Part shown: piece after piece, positions 32,656 to 39,995 of the stretch
How the letters are laid out: the number at the start of each line of letters is the position of its first letter
Numbering within the stretch: position 1 is the stretch's first letter
Assembly (NCBI GenBank): GCA_005888295.1
Contig: VAWP01000054.1
Location: 21,640 to 63,786 of the forward strand
Length of the DNA stretch: 42,147 nt
DNA from: Actinomycetota bacterium
Lineage (GTDB): Bacteria; Actinomycetota; Acidimicrobiia; Acidimicrobiales; AC-9
Reading direction: 5' to 3'
Translations under genes and position numbers: made by a program
Notes under the pieces: generated by a model
Told to the model about the DNA's origin: nothing
The model's input: only the letters and a program-made list of their open reading frames with translations
The model's database searches: none

Positions 32656-32904
32656 ATGCCTGCCGTGCACAGTGCTCACGTCCACCTCCACGTCACCGCC
32701 GACGAACCTGCACCGGTGACCGTCGCCGCCCACGACTTCCACAACGGTGGCCGGGTCCCGACCGGCGACCTGCTGCTGGTCATGCACGAGCGCCTCGGGC
32801 TGGGTGTCACCCTGAGTGGGAAGCCCGAGGACCTGATCGGCTACCTCGAGACGAGCATCGCAGCCGTCAGAGCCGCCAAGAAGCCCCTCGCGACCGTCGC
32901 CTGA
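32656..32904 (+). CDS. Small hypothetical protein
   Basis: An 82-residue protein after a good AGGAAGGAGCG ribosome site. The pattern is HVHLHVTADEPAPVTVAAHD (beta strands), DLLLVMHERLGLGVTLSG, and a helix IGYLETSIAAVRAAKK. I do not recognise a family. It is divergent from the Rrf2 gene, with the palindrome between, so it may be an Rrf2 target. Codon use resembles the neighbours. Confidence 0.6.
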   Translation: MPAVHSAHVHLHVTADEPAPVTVAAHDFHNGGRVPTGDLLLVMHERLGLGVTLSGKPEDLIGYLETSIAAVRAAKKPLATVA

Positions 32905-32956
32905 GCGCGCCTGGCCGACGCCGGTCGAGGCCGGATCTCCCCGACCTGGGCCAGGG

Positions 32957-32962
32957 CAGAAT
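32957..32962 (+). promoter_or_regulatory. Possible -10 box of the enoyl-CoA hydratase gene
   Basis: CAGAAT is followed by seven bases and ATG 32970, similar to the leaderless layout of other genes in this window, but it overlaps an alternative ATG at 32961, so it is weaker evidence. Confidence 0.3.
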
Positions 32963-32969
32963 GTCGGCC

Positions 32970-33737
32970 ATGAACGTCAGCGTCGTCACCGACGGGCCCG
33001 TCGCCACCGTCACCATCGACCGGCCCGAGGTCCGCAACGCGGTCGACGGCCCCACGGCCGTCGCCCTCGCCGATGCCTTCGCCCGCTTCGACGCGGACGA
33101 GAGCCTGGCCGTCGCCGTTCTGACCGGCGCCGGGGGCACCTTCTGCGCGGGGGCCGACCTCAAGGCGCTGGCCACGGGTGAGCCCCGGCCGGTCTCGGTC
33201 TCCGCCCAGGGCAACGGCCCGATGGGGCCCACCCGCATGCGGCTCTCAAAGCCCGTCGTGGCCGCCGTCGAGGGACACGCCGTCGCCGGTGGCCTCGAGC
33301 TGGCTCTGTGGTGCGACCTGCGTGTCGCCGCACGCGACGCGGTCTTCGGCGTGTACTGCCGGCGGTTCGGCGTCCCCCTGATCGACCTCGGAACCGTGCG
33401 GTTGCCGAGGCTCATCGGTCACAGCCAGGCGATGGACCTCATCCTCACCGGGCGGGCCGTCGGGGCCGACGAGGCACAGCGGATGGGGCTGGCCAACCGG
33501 TTGAGCGAGCCTGGCCAGGCCCTGGCGACGGCGATGGAGCTCTCGCACCAGTTGGCGGCGCTGCCGCAGCGTTGCCTGCGGAGCGACCGGCGCTCCGCCT
33601 ACGAACAGTGGGGCATGAGCGAGGACGAGGCCATGGTCAACGAGGTCCGACACGGCCTGTCCACGATCGAGTCGGGCGAGACGCTGACCGGGGCCCGCCG
33701 CTTCGCCGGCGGCGCCGGCAGGCACGGCTCGGCCTGA
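32970..33737 (+). CDS. Enoyl-CoA hydratase/isomerase family protein
   Basis: A 255-residue crotonase. VATVTIDRPEVRNAVDG starts it; the oxyanion-hole segments are GTFCAGADLKALA near residue 62 and AAVEGHAVAGGLELALWCD near residue 105 (the first catalytic Glu position is visible in GGLELAL). FGVPLIDLGTVRLPRLIG is typical of the non-mitochondrial-type family used in acyl-CoA turnover. ATG 32970 was preferred over 32961 because homologues begin with this strand; both are in frame. It may act in the same fatty-acid metabolism as the acyl-CoA synthetase, though it is not in that operon. Confidence 0.92.
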   Translation: MNVSVVTDGPVATVTIDRPEVRNAVDGPTAVALADAFARFDADESLAVAVLTGAGGTFCAGADLKALATGEPRPVSVSAQGNGPMGPTRMRLSKPVVAAVEGHAVAGGLELALWCDLRVAARDAVFGVYCRRFGVPLIDLGTVRLPRLIGHSQAMDLILTGRAVGADEAQRMGLANRLSEPGQALATAMELSHQLAALPQRCLRSDRRSAYEQWGMSEDEAMVNEVRHGLSTIESGETLTGARRFAGGAGRHGSA

Positions 33738-33849
33738 CCCCGCGAGGCCCGCCTGCGGCGGCGAACGGGAAGGTTCCCGGACGGACATCAGGTCGGCCGC
33801 CGAGCGCGGTTGTCCGCCGTGACGTGCCGCGTTCCCTTTGGCGTTCAAA

Positions 33850-33865
33850 TGTGACCTCGGTCACA
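33850..33865. promoter_or_regulatory. CRP/GlxR-type binding site upstream of the Rpf-like gene
   Basis: TGTGACCTCGGTCACA is a perfect 16-bp palindrome and matches the TGTGA-N6-TCACA consensus of CRP and GlxR. A second, imperfect copy (TGTGACC-tgc-GGTGACG) follows at about 33870-33886. The site lies roughly 35-50 bp before the -35 box of the predicted promoter, a normal activator position. Mycobacterium tuberculosis rpfA is known to be controlled by CRP (Rv3676). Confidence 0.75.
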
Positions 33866-33899
33866 ACGCTGTGACCTGCGGTGACGCCCGACCGCCAAG

Positions 33900-33930
33900 T
33901 TGCAGTTCGGTGAAGGACACCGCCTAGAGT
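33900..33930 (+). promoter_or_regulatory. Predicted promoter of the Rpf-like gene
   Basis: TTGCAG (33900-33905) and TAGAGT (33925-33930) with a 19-bp spacer form a sigma-70-like promoter. Transcription would start near 33937, leaving a leader of about 410 nt before ATG 34349. Confidence 0.55.
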
Positions 33931-33936
33931 GGTGGG

Positions 33937-34348
33937 ACTCACCAACGCAACTGCGTGCGCCTTTCGCTGGGGGGAGGCGGGGTGCCGCTCGGGCCAGGCG
34001 CCGTCTCTGTGATCGCCGTGGTCGGGTGCGCGTCCTTCCCCTTGATCCTCCCGTCAGCGTGACGCGCGCATATCAGGCCGTCAGCCCCAGCCGTGCACTC
34101 GAGCTCACGACGCCTGAGCTGACGAACCGACGACAACCCCGACGACCGACAACCCGACGACAAGGAGCCGCCGCCCAAGAGCACTGAACAGGGTCGTTCC
34201 GTCTGCACCTCGTACGGACCTGAGCATCGTCCCGAGCCGCCACAAAGGGGGGTCCGGCTCGCGAGCAGCATGCGAATTGACGGGCTGCCCGCATTCCCAG
34301 GCCACACCTGAAGCCCTCCGGGCTGCCGTGACTTCAAGGAGGCGCAAG
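33937..34348 (+). other. Long untranslated leader of the Rpf-like gene, about 410 nt
   Basis: No gene fits here. The region contains GC-rich paired segments (for example GGGGGAGGCGGGGTGCC near 33968) and a short direct repeat of CGACGACAA / CCGACGACC near 34130-34165. Actinobacterial rpf genes often carry a c-di-AMP riboswitch, and pieces such as CCCGTCAGC near 34050 resemble it, but the ordered core is not convincingly present. A regulatory leader is likely; its class is open. Confidence 0.45.
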
Positions 34349-34894
34349 ATGCGCAAGCAGCGGCCATCCGCATCACTCTCGATACCCATGGTCCTCGCGA
34401 GCTCCGTGCTCGCCCTGGCCGCCCTCGGCGTCCAGCTGTCCCAATCCGCAGGATCGAGCACATCGAGCAAGAGTCGAAAGCACCAGGCGGCGCGGGCCAG
34501 CGCCGCCGTCGTTCCCAACAACGTGGCGGCGCTGGCGCCCCCCGACACCACGCCGCCACCCCCTCCCCCGCCACCGCCACCACCTCCACCACCCCCCTCG
34601 ACCACGACGACGACGGCGCCCAAGGCGTCATCGGTGGCGGCCACCTCGTCGCTGTCCGGGGGTGTGTGGGCCGCGCTGCGCCAGTGCGAGTCCGGTGGCA
34701 ACTACCAGGACAACACCGGCAACGGCTTCTACGGGGCGTACCAGTTCACCGAGCAGACCTGGCAGAGCCTCGGTTTGTCCGGCCTTCCCTCGCAGGCACC
34801 TCCAGCGGTGCAGGACGACGCAGCCAAGCGGCTTCAGGCCCGTGACGGATGGGGTCCGTGGCCCGCGTGCAGCCGCAAGCTCGGACTGCGCTGA
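34349..34894 (+). CDS. Resuscitation-promoting-factor-type muralytic protein
   Basis: A 181-residue secreted or anchored protein. Residues 1-35 are a signal anchor (LSIPMVLASSVLALAALGV). A linker contains 15 consecutive prolines followed by Thr residues. Residues about 105-181 are an Rpf transglycosylase-like domain: VWAALRQCESGGNYQDN with the catalytic Glu, NGFYGAYQFTEQTWQSLG, and a C-terminal WGPWPACSRKLGL; the two Cys can form the usual disulfide. Such proteins cleave peptidoglycan and promote growth from dormancy. ATG 34349 has AAGGAGG upstream. Its 3' end overlaps the helicase gene on the other strand by 61 bp. Confidence 0.93.
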   Translation: MRKQRPSASLSIPMVLASSVLALAALGVQLSQSAGSSTSSKSRKHQAARASAAVVPNNVAALAPPDTTPPPPPPPPPPPPPPPSTTTTTAPKASSVAATSSLSGGVWAALRQCESGGNYQDNTGNGFYGAYQFTEQTWQSLGLSGLPSQAPPAVQDDAAKRLQARDGWGPWPACSRKLGLR

Positions 34895-37800
34895 GACCGA
34901 GCGACATCGGGGACGGCGGGCGGGTCCACGCCCGCCTCCCCGGTGTGGCGCTCGGCGCCGCCCTCGCCGCCGCCGCCGGCCAGCTCGGCCAGGCGGCACA
35001 GGGCGTTGGCCAGGCGCATCTCCCGCGGCGTCCGGCACCGCACCCGTAACAGGTCGGGGCAGCAGACCAGGACCACCAGGGCGCGAGCCCGGGAGACGGC
35101 GACGTTGAGCCGGTTGAGGCTGTAGAGGAACTCGACCGAACGAGGCAGGTCGTCGGCCGACGATGTCGCCAGGGAGAAGATGACCACCGTCGCCTCCTGG
35201 CCCTGAAAGCGGTCGACGGTACCGACACGGGCTCCCGGCGGCAGTGCCGCCCTGAGCCGGGCGACCTGAGCGTTGTAGGGCGACACCACGAGGATGTCGC
35301 CCAGACCCAGGCGCTGTCGGCGACCCTCGCGGTCGGTCCACTGGCGGCCCAGGAGCGCGTCGACACCCGTCACCACCTCGGTCACCTCCTCGGCCGAGCT
35401 GGTCCGGTTCCCGGCGTGGTGCACGGGCCGCCAACGAACGCCGGCACCACCGGCCCACCGCCCGTCGTCCACGCACTGCGTGCGGCACGCCGGATCGGGC
35501 TCGAGCCGTCCCTCGTAGAAGGCCTCGGACACGAAATCGCACACGGCGGGGTGCAGGCGCCACGTCCTCGCGAGGAACAGGCCCCGATCGGCCGGGATGG
35601 TGGCGTGATCGCCGAGGAGGTGCTCGAGCGCCGACACCCCGGCACCAGGAGGGTGCGCGCCCCTCGACGGCTGGGCCAGCTGCTGAGGATCGCCGAGGAG
35701 CACGATGCTGTCGGCGGTGGCGCCGGCAGCGGCAACGTTGGCAAGCGCCATCTGTCCCGCCTCGTCGACGAACAGCACGTCGACGGCGCCGGCAACCTCC
35801 GAACGGGCGAACAGCCAGGGTGTGCCGGCGACCACGTTCGCCCCCTCGGCCACCCGGGCCACCACCAGTTGGTTGTCGCCGACGACCTCGACCATCGGAG
35901 AGGTCGAAGCGCGGTCCTCCTGGCCCTTCTGCACCACGGACAGGCGCACCCCCTCGTCGTCCGCTCGTGAGCAGGCCGCATCGACGAGGTTGGTGATGGC
36001 CTTGTGCGTCGTGGCGGTGACGCCGACCCGTCGCCCGGACCGCACCAGGTCCACGATCATGTGGGCGCCGGCGTACGTCTTGCCCGACCCCGGAGGTCCC
36101 TGCACCGGCAGACACGTGCCGCCGAGCCGCCGCGCCAGCCGGCGCGCCGCGCCGAGGGGCGACTCACCCGGGCGCTGCAACGGCTGGCCGAGCGGGAGCT
36201 CCCCGAACCGCGGCGCCCGGCCCATGAGCAGGTCGCGCACGGCCCGGTACGGTCCTGGGCCGTCGATGCCGTGGTCGGCGACCCAGGTACCCATCCGCTC
36301 CAGGGCCTGTCGCAGCACCGTGGTCGGCATCGGGGTGTCCGGGATCACCGATGACGGGTGCGGCGCGCACGATCTGCAGCCGCGGCGAAGGTCCAGGACG
36401 CCCTCGGCGTCGTCCAGCGCCTGCACCGTCCCGCAGTGGGCCTCGGTGCGAGGATCGATGACGGTGTCGCCGACCGACACCTTGTGCTCCTGGCCCGTGC
36501 GGAACCGGTACCGGTGCACGAGCGAGCGACCGACCTCGCCCACGACCTCCACGTACTCGAGGTCGCCGATGGAGTCGGTGTCGTCGACGAGCTCCTCGTC
36601 GCTGAGCTCGAGCCGAGCGAAGTGCGCCCACCACTCGGGCTTGTCCTCCCGCCGGTGCCAGTCGAGCAGCTGGGCCAGCAGCCAGGTGGCCGACTCCGTC
36701 GGTCCGCGACCGTCCGGATCGTCGTCGATGCCCGCGGTGAGCCTGGCCACGAGGGCCTCGGTCTCGGCCTCGGCCGCCGCTTGCTCGGCACCCGGCTCGC
36801 CCGAGCTGGGCTGCGGACGCGACAGCGGCTCGTCGCGCCGTCGCTCCGCGTCGGCCCGCCGCAGCTCCAACCAGTCCCGGAGCAGCCTGGTCGACTCGCA
36901 GTCGGCCCGGTTGTAGTCGGCGATCTCGTCGAGCTGACGCCGTTCCCCGGTCTCCAGCCAGCGCTCGTAGGCGACGATGCTGGAGCCCGCGTCCACGATG
37001 GCGCCATCTCGCGCCGCCATGTACAGCGGCTCGAGCTTCTTGATCGAGTACGACTCCTGGGACACCACGACTCCCTGGCGAACGACACGGTGCAGATCGA
37101 CGAACACCGCGCCCCGCAGCAGCCGGTCGACGGCGCGCTCCCTGGTGGCGTGGGCGCCCATGAGACGCCGGACTGTGGCCGGTTCGTAGGAACCGTAGTG
37201 ATAGACGTGGAGATCGGGGTGGTCCTCCAGACGGGCCATGACGAGGTCGACGAAGCGCTCGAAGGCCACTCGCTCGCCCGTGCGATCGTGGGCCCAGAAG
37301 GCGTGGTAGGTCGGTCGGCCGTCCACCGCCTCGACGACGCCGAAGAGGTACTCGAGCCCGTCCTCGCTGGCGAAGGGGTCTCCCTCCATGTCGAAGAACA
37401 GGTCGCCCGGCGACGGGTCGGGAAGAGCAGCCAGACCCAGGCCGGCCTCCACCGGCTCGATGAGCTCGTAGCGGACGTCACCCGTCGTCCGCTGCTCGAC
37501 CTGGAGACGGGCCTGGCGCCGCAGGCGGTCGAGGGGGCGGGGTCCGACTCCTGGTACCTCCGCTCGTGACGAGGACGAGGCCAGGTCGGTGAGCGTCGGC
37601 ATCCCGGCCGCCACCAGGCGGCGAGCCTGGCTGCGCCGCATCCCGGCCACCAGCGAGAGGTGGTCGTCCCGGCGGCGACGACCTTCGCAGGTCTCGGACC
37701 ACCGGCAGATGCCGCAGTGCTGGACGGGCTCGGGGTACGTCTCCACCGAGGGCCCGTCGACAGCCCCTTCGAAGCTGGCCTTCACCGCCCGGTAGTAGGC

Positions 37801-38364
37801 GGCGTAGTCGCCCAGACGGTGGGCCCGTGAGATCTGGTCGCCACCGAGCACGTGGATGCGCTCGGGCACCGCGCCCTGCACCCGCGCCACCTGCTCGGAG
37901 TACGAGCACAGCTGCAGGATGGCCGCGGCCTTCACCCGGCGGGCCAGCTTGGTGTCGGTGACCTCGTAGCTCCAGGGCCCGAGGCGGCTCGGCTGTTCCA
38001 CCCGACAGAGGAAGTCGGCGTGGCCCCGCCAGCGTCCGTCGAAGAACGTGGCCTGGTAGATCACCTCAGCGCCGTCCCGCATGGCGGCGGTCGTCGCCTG
38101 CGCCGCAGCGTGGAGACCCTCCACCCCACGACCGCTCAGGTCGATCTCGACGACGGCCCTGCCCTCGGCCCGCAGCCGTTGGACGTGCCGGTGCTCGTGC
38201 TCCTCGCCCCGTCGGACGAGGACGTCCAGCTCGGGATCCTCCCGCGCCGGTCGCTCGATCTCGCCCGTGGCGGCTGCCAGCTCGAGACGGGTCAGATGGG
38301 GGCAGGCCAGGTAGGCACTCAGGTCGGAGGGGCTGAGGACGATCCGCCCGTCGATCGCTTCCAC
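34834..38364 (-). CDS. TM0106-type nuclease / RNase-H-like exonuclease / DNA2-UPF1-like helicase fusion
   Basis: A 1176-residue protein. Residues 1-230 are a Cas4/RecB-like PD-(D/E)xK nuclease of the TM0106 type (LSPSDLSAYLACPHLTRLE, HADFLCRVE, YEVTDTKLARRVKA); Cys near 20 and three Cys in CGICRWSETC near 215-223 look like a Cas4/AddB-style Fe-S cluster. Residues about 320-520 are an RNase_H_2/YprB-like 3'-5' exonuclease (FFDMEGDPF, YHYGSYE, DYNRADCESTRLL). The C-terminal half is an SF1B helicase: Walker A GPPGSGKTY near 754, DEAGQ near 866, GDPQQL, TVDRFQGQE and NVAVSRAR. It probably processes DNA ends in repair or defence; the real role is unknown. GTG 38364 is probably leaderless. Confidence 0.92.
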   Translation of the reverse strand: MEAIDGRIVLSPSDLSAYLACPHLTRLELAAATGEIERPAREDPELDVLVRRGEEHEHRHVQRLRAEGRAVVEIDLSGRGVEGLHAAAQATTAAMRDGAEVIYQATFFDGRWRGHADFLCRVEQPSRLGPWSYEVTDTKLARRVKAAAILQLCSYSEQVARVQGAVPERIHVLGGDQISRAHRLGDYAAYYRAVKASFEGAVDGPSVETYPEPVQHCGICRWSETCEGRRRRDDHLSLVAGMRRSQARRLVAAGMPTLTDLASSSSRAEVPGVGPRPLDRLRRQARLQVEQRTTGDVRYELIEPVEAGLGLAALPDPSPGDLFFDMEGDPFASEDGLEYLFGVVEAVDGRPTYHAFWAHDRTGERVAFERFVDLVMARLEDHPDLHVYHYGSYEPATVRRLMGAHATRERAVDRLLRGAVFVDLHRVVRQGVVVSQESYSIKKLEPLYMAARDGAIVDAGSSIVAYERWLETGERRQLDEIADYNRADCESTRLLRDWLELRRADAERRRDEPLSRPQPSSGEPGAEQAAAEAETEALVARLTAGIDDDPDGRGPTESATWLLAQLLDWHRREDKPEWWAHFARLELSDEELVDDTDSIGDLEYVEVVGEVGRSLVHRYRFRTGQEHKVSVGDTVIDPRTEAHCGTVQALDDAEGVLDLRRGCRSCAPHPSSVIPDTPMPTTVLRQALERMGTWVADHGIDGPGPYRAVRDLLMGRAPRFGELPLGQPLQRPGESPLGAARRLARRLGGTCLPVQGPPGSGKTYAGAHMIVDLVRSGRRVGVTATTHKAITNLVDAACSRADDEGVRLSVVQKGQEDRASTSPMVEVVGDNQLVVARVAEGANVVAGTPWLFARSEVAGAVDVLFVDEAGQMALANVAAAGATADSIVLLGDPQQLAQPSRGAHPPGAGVSALEHLLGDHATIPADRGLFLARTWRLHPAVCDFVSEAFYEGRLEPDPACRTQCVDDGRWAGGAGVRWRPVHHAGNRTSSAEEVTEVVTGVDALLGRQWTDREGRRQRLGLGDILVVSPYNAQVARLRAALPPGARVGTVDRFQGQEATVVIFSLATSSADDLPRSVEFLYSLNRLNVAVSRARALVVLVCCPDLLRVRCRTPREMRLANALCRLAELAGGGGEGGAERHTGEAGVDPPAVPDVARSQRSPSLRLHAGHGPHPSRA

Positions 38365-38370
38365 GCGGCC

Positions 38371-38376
38371 AGTATG
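38371..38376 (-). promoter_or_regulatory. -10 box of the nuclease-helicase gene, probably leaderless
   Basis: CATACT on the minus strand (antisense AGTATG) lies six bases before GTG 38364. No Shine-Dalgarno sequence is visible. Confidence 0.5.
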
Positions 38377-38439
38377 GCGATGGGGTGTGACGCCGGTGCG
38401 GATTCGGGTGGGGCGCAGTGGGCCCCCCAACCGAGCGCC

Positions 38440-38445
38440 TAAGGT
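38440..38445 (+). promoter_or_regulatory. -10 box of the F420-oxidoreductase gene, probably leaderless
   Basis: TAAGGT is followed by seven bases and ATG 38453, without a ribosome site. Confidence 0.55.
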
Positions 38446-38452
38446 TCGGGCC

Positions 38453-39358
38453 ATGCGCCACGGTGTGATCATCGACGTCTCGAAGCCGATCGACGGGGTC
38501 GTGGACCAGGTCTCGAAGCTGGCCGAGCAGGGCATCGCCACGGCCTGGTGCTCGCAGATATTCGGCTACGACGCCCTCACGCTGCTCGCCGTGGTGGGGC
38601 GGGAGGTGCCCGACATCGAGCTGGGCACCGCGGTCGTCCCCACGTACCCGCGCCATCCGGTCATGCTGGCGGCCCAGGCGCTCACGACCCAGGCCGCCAC
38701 CGGTCGACGGCTGGTCCTCGGCATCGGGCTGTCGCACCAGGTCGTCATCGAGGGAATGTTCGGGTACTCGTTCGACCGGCCGGCTCGCCACATGCGCGAG
38801 TACCTGTCCGCGCTGATGCCGCTGCTACACGGTGAAGCGGTGACGTTCAAGGGCGAGACGCTCAGCGCCACGACGATGGCGCCGTTGGACGTCAAGGTCG
38901 ACGCACCGCCGGTCCTGGTGGCCGCGCTCGGACCCACCATGCTCAGGCTCGCCGGTGAGCTGGCCGACGGCACCGTGACCTGGATGACGGGCCCCGCCAC
39001 CCTCGCCTCGCACATCGTTCCCTCGATCGCCAAAGCGGCCACGGACGCCGGCCGGCCCGCTCCACGGGTCGCCGTCGGCCTGCCGGTCGCGGTCACGACG
39101 GACCCCGATCGGGCGAGGGAGGCCGCCAGCCGGACGTTCGCCATCTACGGCCAGCTCCCCTCGTACCGGGCCATGCTCGACCGAGAGGGCGCAGAGGGAC
39201 CGGCCCAGGTCGCCATCGTCGGCGACGAGCAATCCGTCGCCAACCAGATCGGCGCCGTCGCCGAGGCGGGGGCGACCGACTTCAGCGCCGCGCCCTTCGG
39301 CACGTCGGACGAGATACGCCAGACGCTGGCCCTGGTCACGGCGCTGGCCAAGGGCTGA
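38453..39358 (+). CDS. LLM-class F420-dependent oxidoreductase (TIGR03564 type)
   Basis: A 301-residue luciferase-like (beta/alpha)8 oxidoreductase. Landmarks are WCSQIFGYDALTLLAVVG, the cis-type strand ELGTAVVPTYPRHPVMLAAQA, RLVLGIGLSHQVVIE, PPVLVAALGPTMLRLAGELADG and the C-terminal GDEQSVANQIGAVAEAGATD. It closely resembles the F420-binding subgroup found in mycobacteria and Acidimicrobiia, which reduces or oxidises small hydrophobic molecules. Divergent from the nuclease-helicase gene with 88 bp between the starts. Confidence 0.9.
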   Translation: MRHGVIIDVSKPIDGVVDQVSKLAEQGIATAWCSQIFGYDALTLLAVVGREVPDIELGTAVVPTYPRHPVMLAAQALTTQAATGRRLVLGIGLSHQVVIEGMFGYSFDRPARHMREYLSALMPLLHGEAVTFKGETLSATTMAPLDVKVDAPPVLVAALGPTMLRLAGELADGTVTWMTGPATLASHIVPSIAKAATDAGRPAPRVAVGLPVAVTTDPDRAREAASRTFAIYGQLPSYRAMLDREGAEGPAQVAIVGDEQSVANQIGAVAEAGATDFSAAPFGTSDEIRQTLALVTALAKG

Positions 39359-39445
39359 CACCGGGCCCCGTCCGCCCTCGTCCCCTTCAGCGGGCACCGA
39401 GACCGGGGGATACCGGTCAACCCGTCCCGATCGGTACCCGGTCGC

Positions 39446-39451
39446 TACACT
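39446..39451 (+). promoter_or_regulatory. -10 box upstream of the first DUF4234-type gene
   Basis: TACACT, about 40 bp before ATG 39493; unlike the leaderless genes, a GGGGAGGAGAGG ribosome site follows. No clear -35 hexamer was seen. Confidence 0.45.
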
Positions 39452-39492
39452 GTGTCCGAGGCCGATGGGGCCAAGGGGAGGAGAGGACAAGA

Positions 39493-39924
39493 ATGGCTGA
39501 CCCGTCTCAGGGGGCTGCGGCAGCACAGCCCTGGCAGCAGCAGGGCGTCGCCCAAGCGACCGGCGTCGTGGGAAGGACGACCTCGCCGGGCAGGCAGATC
39601 CTGCTGACGATCGTCACGATCGGTATCTGGGCGTACGTGTGGGTGTACCGCCAGCACGAGGACATCAAGCTCTACACCGGGGAAGGCGTCGGTGGGGGTC
39701 TCGGGACGGTGATCTTTTTCTTCATCAGCCCGGTGACGTATTTCCTGCTCGCCAACGAGATCGAGACCAAGCTGTACCAGCGCGACGGGGTGGAGTCGCC
39801 CGTCCGCACCATTCAAGGGCTGTGGTTCCTGCTCCCGCTCGTGGGCAGCCTGATCTGGTACATCAAGATGCAGCGGGCGCTCAACGACTACTGGGTCAGC
39901 AAGGGGGCCGAGGCTCCCGCCTGA
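39493..39924 (+). CDS. DUF4234-type small membrane protein
   Basis: A 143-residue protein with two to three hydrophobic segments: ILLTIVTIGIWAYVWVYRQHED, TVIFFFISPVTYFLL and LWFLLPLVGSLIWYIKMQ. The pattern of a helix followed by IW/YxWVYRQHxxI is the DUF4234 signature. N-terminus is Gln/Ala-rich. Function unknown. It ends 72 bp before the tail of the convergent DUF4234-type array, with a strong shared terminator in between, and lies outside the minus-strand cluster of its relatives. Confidence 0.85.
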   Translation: MADPSQGAAAAQPWQQQGVAQATGVVGRTTSPGRQILLTIVTIGIWAYVWVYRQHEDIKLYTGEGVGGGLGTVIFFFISPVTYFLLANEIETKLYQRDGVESPVRTIQGLWFLLPLVGSLIWYIKMQRALNDYWVSKGAEAPA

Positions 39925-39953
39925 TCGTCGCAGTCGTCGAAATATCCGTAGAG

Positions 39954-39990
39954 AGGCCGGCTCTGCCCGACGTGGTGGAGCCGGCCTTTT
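39954..39990. terminator. Bidirectional rho-independent terminator
   Basis: AGGCCGGCTC (39954-39963) pairs with GAGCCGGCCT (39978-39987), ten base pairs, with a 14-nt loop, followed by TTTT on the plus strand. It sits between the ends of two convergent DUF4234-type genes and is the clearest terminator in the window. Confidence 0.85.
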
Positions 39991-39995
39991 CGCGA

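Noticed and set aside
33960..34110. c-di-AMP (ydaO) riboswitch before the Rpf-like gene
   Set aside because: Only scattered pieces such as CCCGTCAGC match; the ordered conserved core was not found. Kept only as an open question in the leader entry.
36358..37569. Plus-strand 403-codon frame inside the nuclease-helicase gene
   Set aside because: Antisense shadow of a well-supported gene.
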